Of a DNA stretch of 64,000 nucleotides, positions 24,362 to 33,735 are shown one piece after another. Under the pieces are notes generated by a model. The model searched no databases. It was not told where the DNA came from and worked only from the letters and a program-made list of their open reading frames with translations. The DNA comes from Candidatus Nitrososphaera gargensis Ga9.2 (GTDB taxonomy: Archaea; Thermoproteota; Nitrososphaeria; Nitrososphaerales; Nitrososphaeraceae): positions 868,001-932,000 of the forward strand of contig NC_018719.1 in NCBI RefSeq assembly GCF_000303155.1, in the 5' to 3' direction. Every line of letters starts with the position of its first letter. The first letter of the stretch is position 1. Both the position numbers and the translations under genes were made by a program.

Positions 24362-25768
24362 ATGCCCAGTGACGGCCACAACATAATCGATAGCCTGAGG
24401 TCATTGATTTCTTCTTCTAAGGGCGCAAGCTATGTCGAGGCGCGCTATCAGGCAAGGGTCACCACCGAAGTCAATTTCGTCAACGGCGAGCTTGAAAGGA
24501 TAAGAGTTGTTGAAAACGCAGGCTGCGGCATAAGGGTTCTGGTGGACGGCTGCTGGGGCTTTAGCAGCACGAACAACATATCGCTCCTAAAAGAATCATT
24601 GGATCAGGCAATTTCAGCAGCGCGCGTCCTTGCACAGACTAAAAAGAACAAGGTGCAAGGACTTGCGAAATCAAAAATGATCACGGGCACCTTCCGGGCA
24701 CCTGCCAACGTAAGCCTGTCAGATGTTGACATTGAGCAGAAGGTGAAAGTTGCAAGGGAAGGTGAAAAGGCGGCCCGGAGCAACAATAAGGTGGTCAAGG
24801 CTGCATCATGCACATACCGGGAAATGCTCGATCATAAGGCGATCGTCAACAGCGACGGTGCCGACGTCGAGATTTACGACTCAAAACCAGAGTTCAGCGT
24901 GGTGGCAATAGCAAAAAGGGGAGGCCAAAGCGCGACAGCACACGAAGGGGTGGGCATAACTGGCGGCTGGAACGACCTGTTCAAGAAGAGCCACCTAGAG
25001 TATGCAGCCGCCGCATCTGAGAGGGCAGCCAAGCTGCTTGACGCAAAGCATGTGAACGGCAGCAAGGCGACAGTAATCTTGGATCCTGCGATGGTAGGGC
25101 TCTTGTCGCACGAAGCGATCGGTCACACAGTCGAAGCCGACTTCGTGCTTTCTGGCTCTGTAGTAAAAGATAAGATAGGCGAGCAGGTGGCAAGTAATCT
25201 TGTCACTCTGGTAGACAGCGGCAGGTCAGAAATAGTCGGCAACGCCGGCGGCACGATAATTATAGACGACGAGGGCGTGGCCGCGGGGCGGACCGCGATA
25301 ATTGAGAAAGGGATATTGAAATCGTTTTTGCATAACCGCGAATCTGCAATGACGTTTGACACAGAATCAACGGGCAACGCCCGGGCATTCCAATACAACG
25401 ACGAGCCCCTGATCAGGATGAGAAACACGTTCATCGAGCCGGGGACAGACAAGCTGGCAGACATGATAAAAGAGACAAAACACGGCTATATCGTCAAGGG
25501 CGCAAGGAACGGGCAGGCAGATGCCAATGGCGAGTTTATGTTCGGCGCAGAAGAGGTCTATCTGATAGAGAACGGTGAGGTAAAGGAGCTGATGAAGGGA
25601 GCAAGCATCTCTGGCAACGCGTTTCACGTTTTAAAGTCGGTTGACATGGTAGGCGACGAGTTCCAGTACGACATTGGCACGGGCTATTGCGGCAAGTACC
25701 AGCTGGCCAAGGTTGATGGAGGCGGGCCGCACATCCGGTGCACTGCTGTAATTGGAGGGTTGCAGTGA
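24362..25768 (+). CDS. tldD: TldD metalloprotease subunit
   Basis: This is one half of the heterodimeric TldD/TldE zinc peptidase that degrades or matures peptides in the cytoplasm. The active-site motif HEAIGHTVEADFV (about residues 256-268) holds the HExxxH zinc site characteristic of TldD. Other family features are VGITGGWND and GGPHIRCTAVIGG. The protein has about 468 residues from ATG 24362; a GTG at 24353 would add three. Its last codons overlap the next gene (GTGA, 25765-25768), so the two subunits are made together. Confidence 0.95.
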   Translation: MPSDGHNIIDSLRSLISSSKGASYVEARYQARVTTEVNFVNGELERIRVVENAGCGIRVLVDGCWGFSSTNNISLLKESLDQAISAARVLAQTKKNKVQGLAKSKMITGTFRAPANVSLSDVDIEQKVKVAREGEKAARSNNKVVKAASCTYREMLDHKAIVNSDGADVEIYDSKPEFSVVAIAKRGGQSATAHEGVGITGGWNDLFKKSHLEYAAAASERAAKLLDAKHVNGSKATVILDPAMVGLLSHEAIGHTVEADFVLSGSVVKDKIGEQVASNLVTLVDSGRSEIVGNAGGTIIIDDEGVAAGRTAIIEKGILKSFLHNRESAMTFDTESTGNARAFQYNDEPLIRMRNTFIEPGTDKLADMIKETKHGYIVKGARNGQADANGEFMFGAEEVYLIENGEVKELMKGASISGNAFHVLKSVDMVGDEFQYDIGTGYCGKYQLAKVDGGGPHIRCTAVIGGLQ

Positions 25769-27102
25769 TTTTGGAGGACCTTTTGCGCTATGCTATCAAA
25801 GAGGCGGAGGCTCTTGGCGCAAGCGACGCCGAAGCGTGCGCGGCGGCCAGCAGCGAATCCGAGGTCTTTATCGAGAATAACGATATCAAGCAGGCAAAAT
25901 CGCAAAAGCCAAGCTCGGTAGGGATACGGGTCTTTGTCAGGGGCTCGGCCGGCTTTTGCTCTGTCAACAGCCTTTCAAAGAGCAAGATAAAGGACGCCGT
26001 GTCGATGGCGGTAAAGATTGCGCGGGTGAGCCCAAAGGACAGGTACAACGTCCTTCCAAGCAGATCAAAGAAGCCAAGGATGCTTCAAGGCATCTACGAC
26101 AAAAATGCTCAGTCATTTGAGGCGTCAGACGCAGCCAGGATGGCAGCAGAGATGCTCGCAGCTGCAAAGTTGTACGACAAGAGGGTGAGCGTCGACAGCG
26201 GCAACTTTACTGCAGACGTATCGACGCAGTGGCTTGCAAACTCTAATGGCATCGAGCTGTCAGAAAAGACAAGCATCTTTTCGTGGTCTATAATGGGCAT
26301 GGCAATAGATGGCGGCGACATCTCTAGCTTTGATTTTCAGCTTGGAGGCTCGCACTTTGTCAGAGACATTGATGTGCACGCGACCGCTACAGAATTTGCA
26401 GAAACCGTGGTCAACTCGCTTGGGCCGCGCAGGATAGAGAGCTTTAAAGGAGAAATGCTGCTGACGCCTGCTGCCATAAATGAAATGATGGAGGAAGTGA
26501 TCTCACACTCTATCAATTCAGACGCCGTCCAGAAAAAGTCAAGCCACTTTGCTGGCAAGATAGGGAAAAAGGTCGCGTCAGACCTGCTGACCGTGGAGGA
26601 CGACGCAACCAATGTAGAGGCCCTTGGAGCGTCCAGCTTTGACAGGGAAGGCGTACCTCATCGCAGAAACGTCGTGATAGAAAAAGGGGTGCTCTACAAA
26701 TTCCTCTACAACACCTATACTGCAAAAAAGGACGGCGTCAGGAGCACAGGCAACGCCGGCGGCTCGATAAGCTCTCCTCCTTCCGTGTCGACTACCAACT
26801 TTGTAGTCAGACCGGGCAGGTCAAGCCTTGACACCCTCGTGTCTGAAATGAAAAACGGCATGATAATCAGCAGGTTTTCTGGCAACGTCAACCCTGTGAA
26901 CGGCGACTTTTCTGGCGTGGTCAAGGGAGGCCGGCTAGTTAAGAATGGCACGATACAGCATGCTGTCAAGGAAGTGATGGTGGCCGGCAATGTCTTTGAA
27001 GCGTTGCGCCGGCTCAACGGAGTGTCAAAGGAACGTAAAGTCCTTTATGACTCGATACTTCCATACATGCGGTTTGACGGCATCTCATTCACAGCAGGAT
27101 GA
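25765..27102 (+). CDS. tldE: TldE/PmbA metalloprotease partner subunit
   Basis: This is the second half of the TldD/TldE complex, about 445 residues. The start is GTG 25765 (VILEDLLRYAIKEAEALGASDAEA), whose first bases overlap the tldD stop. The frame opens earlier, at 25738, but the overlap start is the usual arrangement. Conserved PmbA features include SVGIRVFVRGSAGFCSVN, the segment SFDREGVPHRRNVVIEKGVL and GGSISSPPSVSTTNFVV. The HExxxH motif of TldD is missing, as expected for this subunit. Confidence 0.94.
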   Translation: MILEDLLRYAIKEAEALGASDAEACAAASSESEVFIENNDIKQAKSQKPSSVGIRVFVRGSAGFCSVNSLSKSKIKDAVSMAVKIARVSPKDRYNVLPSRSKKPRMLQGIYDKNAQSFEASDAARMAAEMLAAAKLYDKRVSVDSGNFTADVSTQWLANSNGIELSEKTSIFSWSIMGMAIDGGDISSFDFQLGGSHFVRDIDVHATATEFAETVVNSLGPRRIESFKGEMLLTPAAINEMMEEVISHSINSDAVQKKSSHFAGKIGKKVASDLLTVEDDATNVEALGASSFDREGVPHRRNVVIEKGVLYKFLYNTYTAKKDGVRSTGNAGGSISSPPSVSTTNFVVRPGRSSLDTLVSEMKNGMIISRFSGNVNPVNGDFSGVVKGGRLVKNGTIQHAVKEVMVAGNVFEALRRLNGVSKERKVLYDSILPYMRFDGISFTAG

Positions 27103-27114
27103 TGATTAGGATAG

Positions 27115-28320
27115 ATGGAAGAAGAAAGATACGACATTGCAGTCGTCGGGGGCGGGCCGGCAGGTCTTTCTGCCGCATATTCCGCAGCACGGGCCGGCGC
27201 AAAGGTAGTCTTGTTTGAAAAGGACGAAGCCATTGCTCACAGCGTCAGAACAAGCGGCGTCACTTGGATTTCGGAAATGGAGAGGCTCGGCATACCTGCT
27301 CGATACTACAACCCTGTACAGAACTACCGCTTTGTGTCGCCTTTAAACGACGTCATGATTTCCGGAAGCACCCCTAAGTCGTGCGTCCTTGATGTAAGGG
27401 GGACATACCAGCACTTGGCGTTTATGGCGGCCGAGGCCGGCGCCAAGATCATGGTGAAAAGCAACATCATCAACGTGCTCAAACAGGATAATAACAAGAT
27501 CGCCGGCGTCAAGGCAAGCACCCCCAAGGGCGATCTGACTGTGCGGTCAACGCTTGTCATAGACGCAAGCGGCTTCTCCGCCTCTGTCGCGCGCAGAGCT
27601 GGCGCCTCAGGCGAATGGAAGCGCTACGGGGTCGGAGCCGAGTACGAATGCTACTGCGACGACATTGACAGCGCGACGTGGGTCCTTATGGTCGGCCGGC
27701 GCTATTCGGACGCCGGCTATGCTTGGATATTCCCGCTGTCGAGGAACAGGGTCAGGATAGGAGTAGGGATTGGCAGGCCAGAATCGAGCGCAGAACCGCT
27801 TGAAAAACTGCACGACATTTTGGAAAAAAGGCACAGGCCACTTGACACTTTTGGAAAGATACAGCCGGTGGAGCTCCACTATGGGTTCATACCAAACGAG
27901 GGGGTCAGGCAGAATAGCATCGCAGATGGCCTTGTGATGGTGGGCGACTCGGCAGGCCAGTCAAACCCGCTAGTGCTTGAGGGCATACGCTATGCAATCG
28001 AATTTGGAAGGCTGGCCGGGGAGGTGGGGGCAAAGTCGCTTCCGCGTGGTGCCAGCAGGGAATCTTTGATGGACTATGAAAAAGCATGGAAGGCAAAGGT
28101 CGAATCCAAGATCCAGTCGGCCCTGAGGGTACAGACGCGTTGGCTCGGCCTGACTGACGAAGAATGGGATAAAGAGATAGAAATTCTCCGGGACATGACA
28201 GTCGACGAGTTTCTGGACTTTATCAAGGCCGACTTTACGGCAGGCAAGATGATGAAGCTTGCGCTGCACCACCCAAAGCTGGCAGCGCGACAATTGTTTA
28301 ACATGATCTTGAAGAGCTAA
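27115..28320 (+). CDS. Geranylgeranyl reductase family FAD enzyme
   Basis: This flavoprotein saturates the geranylgeranyl chains of archaeal membrane lipids or of quinones. The dinucleotide motif AVVGGGPAGLSAAYSAARAG is at residues 9-28, followed by FEKDEAIAHSVRTSGVT. VMVGDSAGQSNPLVLEGIRYA is the second FAD motif. Length (401) is normal. It follows tldE by 12 bases and so may share its transcript. Complex I starts about 60 nt downstream behind its own TATA box; with a quinone-reducing complex next door, a menaquinone-tail reductase is as possible as a lipid reductase. Confidence 0.9.
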   Translation: MEEERYDIAVVGGGPAGLSAAYSAARAGAKVVLFEKDEAIAHSVRTSGVTWISEMERLGIPARYYNPVQNYRFVSPLNDVMISGSTPKSCVLDVRGTYQHLAFMAAEAGAKIMVKSNIINVLKQDNNKIAGVKASTPKGDLTVRSTLVIDASGFSASVARRAGASGEWKRYGVGAEYECYCDDIDSATWVLMVGRRYSDAGYAWIFPLSRNRVRIGVGIGRPESSAEPLEKLHDILEKRHRPLDTFGKIQPVELHYGFIPNEGVRQNSIADGLVMVGDSAGQSNPLVLEGIRYAIEFGRLAGEVGAKSLPRGASRESLMDYEKAWKAKVESKIQSALRVQTRWLGLTDEEWDKEIEILRDMTVDEFLDFIKADFTAGKMMKLALHHPKLAARQLFNMILKS

Positions 28321-28348
28321 TTGCGAGAAATGGAACCTGCTCGTTAGG

Positions 28349-28358
28349 TTTTTATATC
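28349..28358 (+). promoter_or_regulatory. TATA box of the complex I operon
   Basis: TTTTTATATC lies with its centre about 28 nt before the TTG at 28382. This is the spacing expected when the transcript begins at or next to the start codon, and supports TTG 28382 as the nuoA start. An ATG at 28377 is in another frame and soon stops. Confidence 0.6.
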
Positions 28359-28381
28359 TTCGAAAAACAGCAAGTCATGCC

Positions 28382-28756
28382 TTGGCTGGAGAAACCGCCG
28401 CGGACTTTACTCCAATTCTATACATGCTCGGTTTCGGCCTCTTAGCTTCAGTGCCCGCTCTGGTTCTGTCAAGGCTAATCTCGCCAAGACGCCGGTACAA
28501 CCCGGTCAAGTTCCTTCCTATGGAGTGCGGTCAGATGCCAACAGGGGAGGGAAGGTCTCACTTTATGATGCAGTATTATGCTTACATCCTGATGTTTGTA
28601 GTCTTTGACGTGATGTCAATCTTCCTTTACGCGTGGGGAACCGCGCTGTTCAACATTCCCCGGGCCGCGACGCTCCCGATAATCGGGTTCCTAGGGATAA
28701 TGTTCGCCGCCATGGGCTATGCACTCTACCTTTCAGGGAGGAAAGGAATTTGGTGA
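28382..28756 (+). CDS. nuoA: NADH:quinone oxidoreductase-like subunit A
   Basis: Small membrane subunit of complex I, 124 residues, three predicted TM helices (about residues 12-32, 63-83 and 92-115). The conserved loop after the first helix, NPVKFLPMECGQMPTGEGR, carries the invariant ECG. FDVMSIFLYAW is the usual second-helix signature. The first codon is TTG. It is the first gene of an eleven-gene cluster in the order A-B-C-D-H-I-J-K-M-L-N. Confidence 0.95.
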   Translation: MAGETAADFTPILYMLGFGLLASVPALVLSRLISPRRRYNPVKFLPMECGQMPTGEGRSHFMMQYYAYILMFVVFDVMSIFLYAWGTALFNIPRAATLPIIGFLGIMFAAMGYALYLSGRKGIW

Positions 28757-28823
28757 TGGCGATGATTCTGCTAACAAGCATTAAATATCTATGCTGCGGA
28801 GAAAAAATCGAGGAGGACCGGCA

Positions 28824-29339
28824 TTGAAAAAAGAGCTCGTCAGCCCCACCAACTTTAACATAATGGTGAGCAAGCTCAGCGACATTCTGGTGAGAGCACT
28901 GGATGCGCCGCTAGGCTACGCCATAAACTGGGGCAGGGTCTGGTCACTCTGGCCCGTGCACCTTGAAACTGCATGCTGCAGCGTCGAGTTTGGAGCGGCT
29001 TCGGGACCGAGGTACGATGTCGAAAGGTTCGGAATCATCGAAGCGTTCGGCTCGCTGAGGCAGTGCGACCTTATTGTAGTGCAGGGGACGGTGACAAGAA
29101 AGATGGCCCCGAGGCTGAGGATGGTCTACGACCAGATGCCGGAGCCAAAGTACGTGATTGCAATGGGTGCCTGCGCCATAACAGGCGGGCTCTACATCGA
29201 CTCATACAACGTTCTTCCAGGCGTCGACGGCATTGTGCCTGTAGACGTTTACGTGCCTGGCTGCCCTCCAAGACCTGAGACGCTTATACAAGGAACAATG
29301 CTGCTGCAGGAAAAGATCAAAAGGTCAAAGATAAAGTAG
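28824..29339 (+). CDS. nuoB: Complex I subunit B (N2 iron-sulfur cluster)
   Basis: This peripheral subunit holds the last iron-sulfur cluster before quinone. The ligands are the adjacent Cys in LETACCSVEF, Cys in MGACAITGG and Cys in VPGCPPRPE. TTG 28824 is taken as the start because AGGAGG (28811-28816) lies seven bases upstream; an ATG at 28791 would place that purine run inside the gene. From TTG it has 171 residues. It ends in TAG one base before nuoC. Confidence 0.95.
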   Translation: MKKELVSPTNFNIMVSKLSDILVRALDAPLGYAINWGRVWSLWPVHLETACCSVEFGAASGPRYDVERFGIIEAFGSLRQCDLIVVQGTVTRKMAPRLRMVYDQMPEPKYVIAMGACAITGGLYIDSYNVLPGVDGIVPVDVYVPGCPPRPETLIQGTMLLQEKIKRSKIK

Positions 29340-29340
29340 C

Positions 29341-29988
29341 ATGAGCGCCAACAAGGATGAGCCAAACAAGCCGGCCGCCGCAAGCTCACCGCCACCAAAA
29401 CCTCCTGCCGCAAAACCACCTGCGACAGCAACAGCTGCTGCTGCCAAGCAGCCAGCACCGGCCGCGGCAAAGCCCACAGCAGCCGGAGCGACGCCTCCAA
29501 AGAAAGAGCCTGAAGCGCCTCCGTTTGAAAAGGGGCTCGTGGAGGAGATAAAGAAGAAGTTTGGCGAATCGATCATCAAGGTAGTTTTCATAAAGCCGTT
29601 CAGGATCAAGATACAGGTCGAGCCGAGCAACATTGTCGAAGTTGCAACGTTCCTCCGTGACAACATGGGATTTGACCACGCCGAGTCTGTAGCCGGGACC
29701 GATTATCCAAAGGACAACCAGATCGAAGTCATCTATCATTTAGGTTCGTACACCCGCGAAGATCTTGGCGCGCACATACTTTCGCTCACCACTAGAACTA
29801 GCAGGGATGATGCCCGGCTCCCAACATTAATTAACGTGTACAAAAGTGTGGAATATCACGAGAGGGAGACATTTGAGATGCTGGGCGTCTACTTTGAGGG
29901 CCACCCAAGGAACGACCGGTTCCTGCTGCCCGAAGACTGGGCAGACATCCCGCCGCTCCGCAAAGACTTTAGGATAAAGGGGAGATAA
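29341..29988 (+). CDS. nuoC: Complex I subunit C with Ala/Pro/Lys-rich extension
   Basis: The C-terminal 150 residues are a normal 30-kDa subunit, with TLINVYKSVEYHERETFEMLGVYFEGHP and the closing LPEDWADIPPLRKDF as signatures. The first about 60 residues are a low-complexity stretch of Ala, Pro, Lys and Thr, probably disordered and positively charged. This extension is unusual for the family. The gene begins one base after the nuoB stop and ends four bases before nuoD. Confidence 0.94.
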   Translation: MSANKDEPNKPAAASSPPPKPPAAKPPATATAAAAKQPAPAAAKPTAAGATPPKKEPEAPPFEKGLVEEIKKKFGESIIKVVFIKPFRIKIQVEPSNIVEVATFLRDNMGFDHAESVAGTDYPKDNQIEVIYHLGSYTREDLGAHILSLTTRTSRDDARLPTLINVYKSVEYHERETFEMLGVYFEGHPRNDRFLLPEDWADIPPLRKDFRIKGR

Positions 29989-29992
29989 TAAC

Positions 29993-31153
29993 ATGACAAG
30001 CCTAGAAGACAAGTTTGAAGAATCGAAAAGACTGGGGCTCCAGATAGTAAAAGAGTCAGAAGAGGACAGGCTGATGACCCTGAGCATTGGCCCCCAGCAT
30101 CCCGGCTCCGGCCACTTTCGATTTACAGTCAAGGTCGACGGCGACTACATCATCTACTGCGATCCCGACCCCGGCTACGTCCACCGCGGGGAGGAAAAGA
30201 TGTGCGAATATCGAAACGTGATCCAGAATATTCCTCATCTGGAAAGGCCTGTAATCCATGACTCTACAAACATCACCTACGCTTACAGCCTTGCAGTTGA
30301 AGAGCTGGTGGGGATAGAGGTCCCACGGCGAGGCCAGTACATAAGGGCGATTGCGTCAGAGCTCAACCGCCAGGTCTACACGCTCTACTGGCTTGCCATC
30401 TATGGCATTTTCCTAGGCCACTCGACTATGTTCATGTGGCCGACAGGTGACAGAGAGCTCTTTATCGACCTCCTTGAAGCACTCACGGGCGCAAGGGTGA
30501 CGCACGCCTTCAACATCCCTGGCGGCGTCAGAAACGACATGCCCGACGGCTTTAAGGACAGGTGCCTGAGGCAGGTAAGGTACTTCCAAAAGCGCCTCAA
30601 GGAATACGAGGACATTTTCTACAACATGCCGCTCTTTAGGCAGAGGACTGAAGGTGTGGCCGTGCTGTCAAAGGAAGACGCGGCAAAGCTCGGTGTCACT
30701 GGCTCTGTCCTGCGAGCATCAGGCGTCCCGTATGACATACGCAAGGCCGAGCCATATGACATTTACAACGAGATCGACTTTAAGGTCCAGTACATGAAGA
30801 CTGGCGATTGCTTTGCAAGGTCGTACGTCCCGTTCCTAGACATGCAGGAATCGTGCCATATAATCGAGCAGTTGTTGGACAAGATGCCGCAGTCCGGCGA
30901 GGTCCGCGCCAAGCTCCAGCCAAACCCGAAAGGGCCGCCAGGCGAGGCTTACAGGCGGGTCGAATCGGGTAGGGGAGCGCTCGGCTACTATGTTGTAAGC
31001 GATGGCACGCCCAAGCCATACCGGGTCAAGATATCTGTGGGCTCGTTCCGCAACATGCTTGCGCTACCGTACCTGTTGGTCGGGCAAAGGCTTGCAGACA
31101 TGCCTGCTGTGTATTGGTCTCTCAACTACTGGCCGGTGGAGGCTGACAGGTAG
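29993..31153 (+). CDS. nuoD: Complex I subunit D (49-kDa)
   Basis: Quinone-site subunit, 386 residues. Family motifs are SIGPQHPGSGHFRF (the His of the quinone pocket is in PQHPG), DPGYVHRGEEKMCE and LNRQVYTLYW. The [NiFe]-hydrogenase cysteines of its ancestor are absent, as in all NuoD. The ending is shorter than in many bacteria (VYWSLNYWPVEADR). It lies four bases after nuoC and nuoH follows after four bases, so the genes are tightly packed. Confidence 0.96.
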   Translation: MTSLEDKFEESKRLGLQIVKESEEDRLMTLSIGPQHPGSGHFRFTVKVDGDYIIYCDPDPGYVHRGEEKMCEYRNVIQNIPHLERPVIHDSTNITYAYSLAVEELVGIEVPRRGQYIRAIASELNRQVYTLYWLAIYGIFLGHSTMFMWPTGDRELFIDLLEALTGARVTHAFNIPGGVRNDMPDGFKDRCLRQVRYFQKRLKEYEDIFYNMPLFRQRTEGVAVLSKEDAAKLGVTGSVLRASGVPYDIRKAEPYDIYNEIDFKVQYMKTGDCFARSYVPFLDMQESCHIIEQLLDKMPQSGEVRAKLQPNPKGPPGEAYRRVESGRGALGYYVVSDGTPKPYRVKISVGSFRNMLALPYLLVGQRLADMPAVYWSLNYWPVEADR

Positions 31154-31157
31154 AGAT

Positions 31158-32429
31158 ATGGCGACCTACCCACAGAACTTCCGCTTTGGAGAATTTGTCG
31201 GCAGCCTGATCTGGCTCATATTCTGGATACTCATCATAGTCGCACTTGTAGGGCTCCCGCTCTTGTTCATAGTCCTGTTCTATGTGCCGCTCCCTCCACT
31301 AGGAGACGAGGTCCTGACGCCGTACCTGTTCCTGACGATGATAGTGGACCCGTCGCGCACGATACCGATAATCGAGCACCTGATGACGACCGACCTGTTC
31401 AGGGTGGCCCTGTTTCCCGGGTTCACCTATGCAGCCTTGATAGCGGCCGTGACGATATTCGTAGAGCGCAAGTTCTTGGCAAAGATGCAACTGCGCGTCG
31501 GCCCGCTTTACGCCGGCAAGATAGAGGGCATATTCCAGTTAATTGCAGACGGCCTGAAGCTGATAGCCAAGGAGATAATCGTACCTTCCGGCGCAGACAA
31601 ACCCATGTTCTGGATAGCGCCAATAGCGTTCGTCTCGACTGCCGCTGCGGTGGTCGCACTCATACCTGCAGCTCCAGGATATGTTGTTGCAGACATTGAT
31701 GTCGGCCTGCTGGCAGTCTTTGCAATACTCGGGTTCTTCCCGCTCATCGCGCTTCTCTTCTCCTGGGCAAGCAACAGCAAGTACCCCTTCATTGGTGGCC
31801 TGCGTGCGCTGCACCAGATGATCGCCTTTGAAATCCCATTCATCCTGTCCGCATTATCGGTTGTCATACTGTCTGGCACGCTCAACCTGACTGGCATCGT
31901 CGAGTCCCAGATCCAGTCGTACTGGTTCATCTTTTTCCTGCCGATAAGCGCCTTTGTGTTCTACATTTCCTCGCTTGCAGAGCTTGAAAGGATCCCGTTC
32001 GATCTGCCAGAGGCAGAGTCTGAAATCGTCGCCGGCTGGCTCACAGAGACATCAGGCATGATATATGGCCTAATCCAGCTTGGGTCGTACGTTAAGACGT
32101 ATGCGCTGGCCGCACTATTCGTGGTGCTGTTCCTTGGTGGCTGGGCCGGCCCGATGGTCTTCCCACCTGAGGTCGAGACTCCGATCATAAACATTGCACC
32201 GCTTTATGACCAGCAGGCAGCCAACGCTACTCTATGGTTCACGCTCAAGACGTTTGGCATGATACTGCTTATGCTCTTGCCCAGAGGCATCAGCCCAAGA
32301 ATCAGGATAGACATCCTGCTCCATACTGGCTGGTACAAGCTGATCGTGCTTGCGTTCATCAACATGTTCGTAGCCCTTGCACTAATATATGGCGGCATAC
32401 TTGGTCCGGGAGGTCTGCTAGTTAGATGA
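31158..32429 (+). CDS. nuoH: Complex I subunit H, membrane
   Basis: Membrane subunit forming part of the quinone tunnel, 423 residues from ATG 31158 with about nine helices. The frame is open further upstream inside nuoD, but this ATG is right after the nuoD stop. Conserved residues include VERKFLAKMQLRVGP with its ER pair and LAELERIPFDLPEAESE before GWLTETSG. The C-terminal RISIRIDILLH-like loop is present as PRIRIDILLHTGWY. It ends in ATGA overlapping nuoI. Confidence 0.95.
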   Translation: MATYPQNFRFGEFVGSLIWLIFWILIIVALVGLPLLFIVLFYVPLPPLGDEVLTPYLFLTMIVDPSRTIPIIEHLMTTDLFRVALFPGFTYAALIAAVTIFVERKFLAKMQLRVGPLYAGKIEGIFQLIADGLKLIAKEIIVPSGADKPMFWIAPIAFVSTAAAVVALIPAAPGYVVADIDVGLLAVFAILGFFPLIALLFSWASNSKYPFIGGLRALHQMIAFEIPFILSALSVVILSGTLNLTGIVESQIQSYWFIFFLPISAFVFYISSLAELERIPFDLPEAESEIVAGWLTETSGMIYGLIQLGSYVKTYALAALFVVLFLGGWAGPMVFPPEVETPIINIAPLYDQQAANATLWFTLKTFGMILLMLLPRGISPRIRIDILLHTGWYKLIVLAFINMFVALALIYGGILGPGGLLVR

Positions 32430-32923
32430 CATCGGCGGGCGGCTTCATCAAAGCTATCGAGTCGGGCTCAAAGCACTTGGTCATCAAGCGCTTCACGTTC
32501 CGCTACCCAGAACAAAAATTAAAGTTCGTAGGCGACGGCTACCAGTTCGATCCAAAGAGGGGTGTCGGCATCGCCGGCTACCGTGGCCGCCATATATTGA
32601 TGCACGATAAGTGCACAGGCTGCCAGCTGTGCGCAATAGCCTGCGAAGGCATCGCAGAGGCGATAGGCATGGTCAAAGTAGACGAGTCGTGGAAGCAGAA
32701 CAAGAAGGGCATCATGCCACAGATTGACTATGGCAAGTGCGTCTTTTGCGGCTTGTGCGTTGACGCGTGCCCGTTCTATGCGCTCTTTATGACAAATGAC
32801 TACGAGCTGTCTGCGTTTACAAAGGAGCACTTGATCTACACACCAGCCCAGCTTGCGATAAAGCCAAAGTACCAGGGCGATGTTGAGATAGTGATAGACG
32901 ACAGGGGGGCCACACATGGCTGA
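32426..32923 (+). CDS. nuoI: Complex I subunit I, two [4Fe-4S] clusters
   Basis: Ferredoxin-like subunit, 165 residues. Two cluster motifs are visible, CTGCQLCAIAC followed by EG and CVFCGLCVDACP, each Cx2Cx2Cx3C. In the absence of NuoE, F and G it is the likely entry for electrons from a soluble donor such as ferredoxin or an unknown dehydrogenase. It starts within the ATGA overlap with nuoH and its end overlaps nuoJ by eight bases. Confidence 0.96.
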   Translation: MTSAGGFIKAIESGSKHLVIKRFTFRYPEQKLKFVGDGYQFDPKRGVGIAGYRGRHILMHDKCTGCQLCAIACEGIAEAIGMVKVDESWKQNKKGIMPQIDYGKCVFCGLCVDACPFYALFMTNDYELSAFTKEHLIYTPAQLAIKPKYQGDVEIVIDDRGATHG

Positions 32924-33440
32924 TCCTGTCTTTATCGCAGTAGCAGTTCTCACCGTTGGCACGGCCATAATCGCGCTTGAAGCGCGCGAGCTTATCTATG
33001 GCGCGGTGGCCCTTGCGATCTCGATGCTTGGCATCGCCGGCTTTTTCCTACTACTGGACGCGCCGTTCGTGGCGATGTTCCAGATCGCAGTCTACGTCGG
33101 AGCGGTGGCTGTGCTCATCATATTCACAGTCATGTTGGTGAGGACTCAGGCCCTTTTCACCACAAAGGAAGACAAAAAGAGGAAGGGCGCCGGCATTGCG
33201 CTGATGCTTATCATCATGGCAAGCCTCGGGGCGCTATTGCTTATATCCGGGCTCAACGGCCAGTTTGGGAACTTTGGCGGCCCGCAGAATGTAGACTTTA
33301 CCCAGATAGGCGAGCTGATGCTGACATACTATGCGCCAGCACTCATCATATTGGGGTTGACCCTTGCAGGGTCTGTGATTGCGGCGCTTGCACTTGCGCG
33401 CAGAGAGGACGTGGAGCAACAACATGAGCGAGCTGATTGA
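32916..33440 (+). CDS. nuoJ: Complex I subunit J, membrane
   Basis: Membrane subunit of 174 residues with five predicted helices. Typical features are ALEARELIYGAVALAISMLGIAG and the third helix MFQIAVYVGAVAVLIIFTVMLV with its pi-bulge-type glycine. The region after it (KEDKKRKG) is a charged loop. It overlaps nuoI by eight and nuoK by seventeen bases. Confidence 0.94.
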   Translation: MADPVFIAVAVLTVGTAIIALEARELIYGAVALAISMLGIAGFFLLLDAPFVAMFQIAVYVGAVAVLIIFTVMLVRTQALFTTKEDKKRKGAGIALMLIIMASLGALLLISGLNGQFGNFGGPQNVDFTQIGELMLTYYAPALIILGLTLAGSVIAALALARREDVEQQHERAD

Positions 33441-33726
33441 TTTCCTCATAGTGGCGCTGGCGCTTGTTGCCATTGGCATCTACGGGCTCGTTGTCAAGCG
33501 CAACGCGATTAGGATGCTCTTTTCGATAGAAATCATTGCCAATGCTGCAAACCTGGTGCTCGTCGCATTTGCCAGGGGACTGCCAAACGCGCAGGGGCAG
33601 ACGTTTGCGCTCTTTTCAATAGCCATCGCGGCGGCAGAGGTGGCTGTGGGGCTTGGGCTTATCATCGTGGCGTACAGGTTGTACAAGGAGATAGATGTCG
33701 CAGAATTTAGGAGCATGCGGGGTTAG
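33424..33726 (+). CDS. nuoK: Complex I subunit K, membrane
   Basis: Small antiporter-linked subunit, 100 residues from ATG 33424, three helices. The conserved glutamates of the proton path sit in FSIEIIANAANLV and in the helix IAIAAAEVAVGLGLIIV. The frame extends upstream inside nuoJ, but the ATG matches the family length. Stop is TAG. nuoM follows after nine bases. Confidence 0.95.
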   Translation: MSELIDFLIVALALVAIGIYGLVVKRNAIRMLFSIEIIANAANLVLVAFARGLPNAQGQTFALFSIAIAAAEVAVGLGLIIVAYRLYKEIDVAEFRSMRG

Positions 33727-33735
33727 AAAATCAAA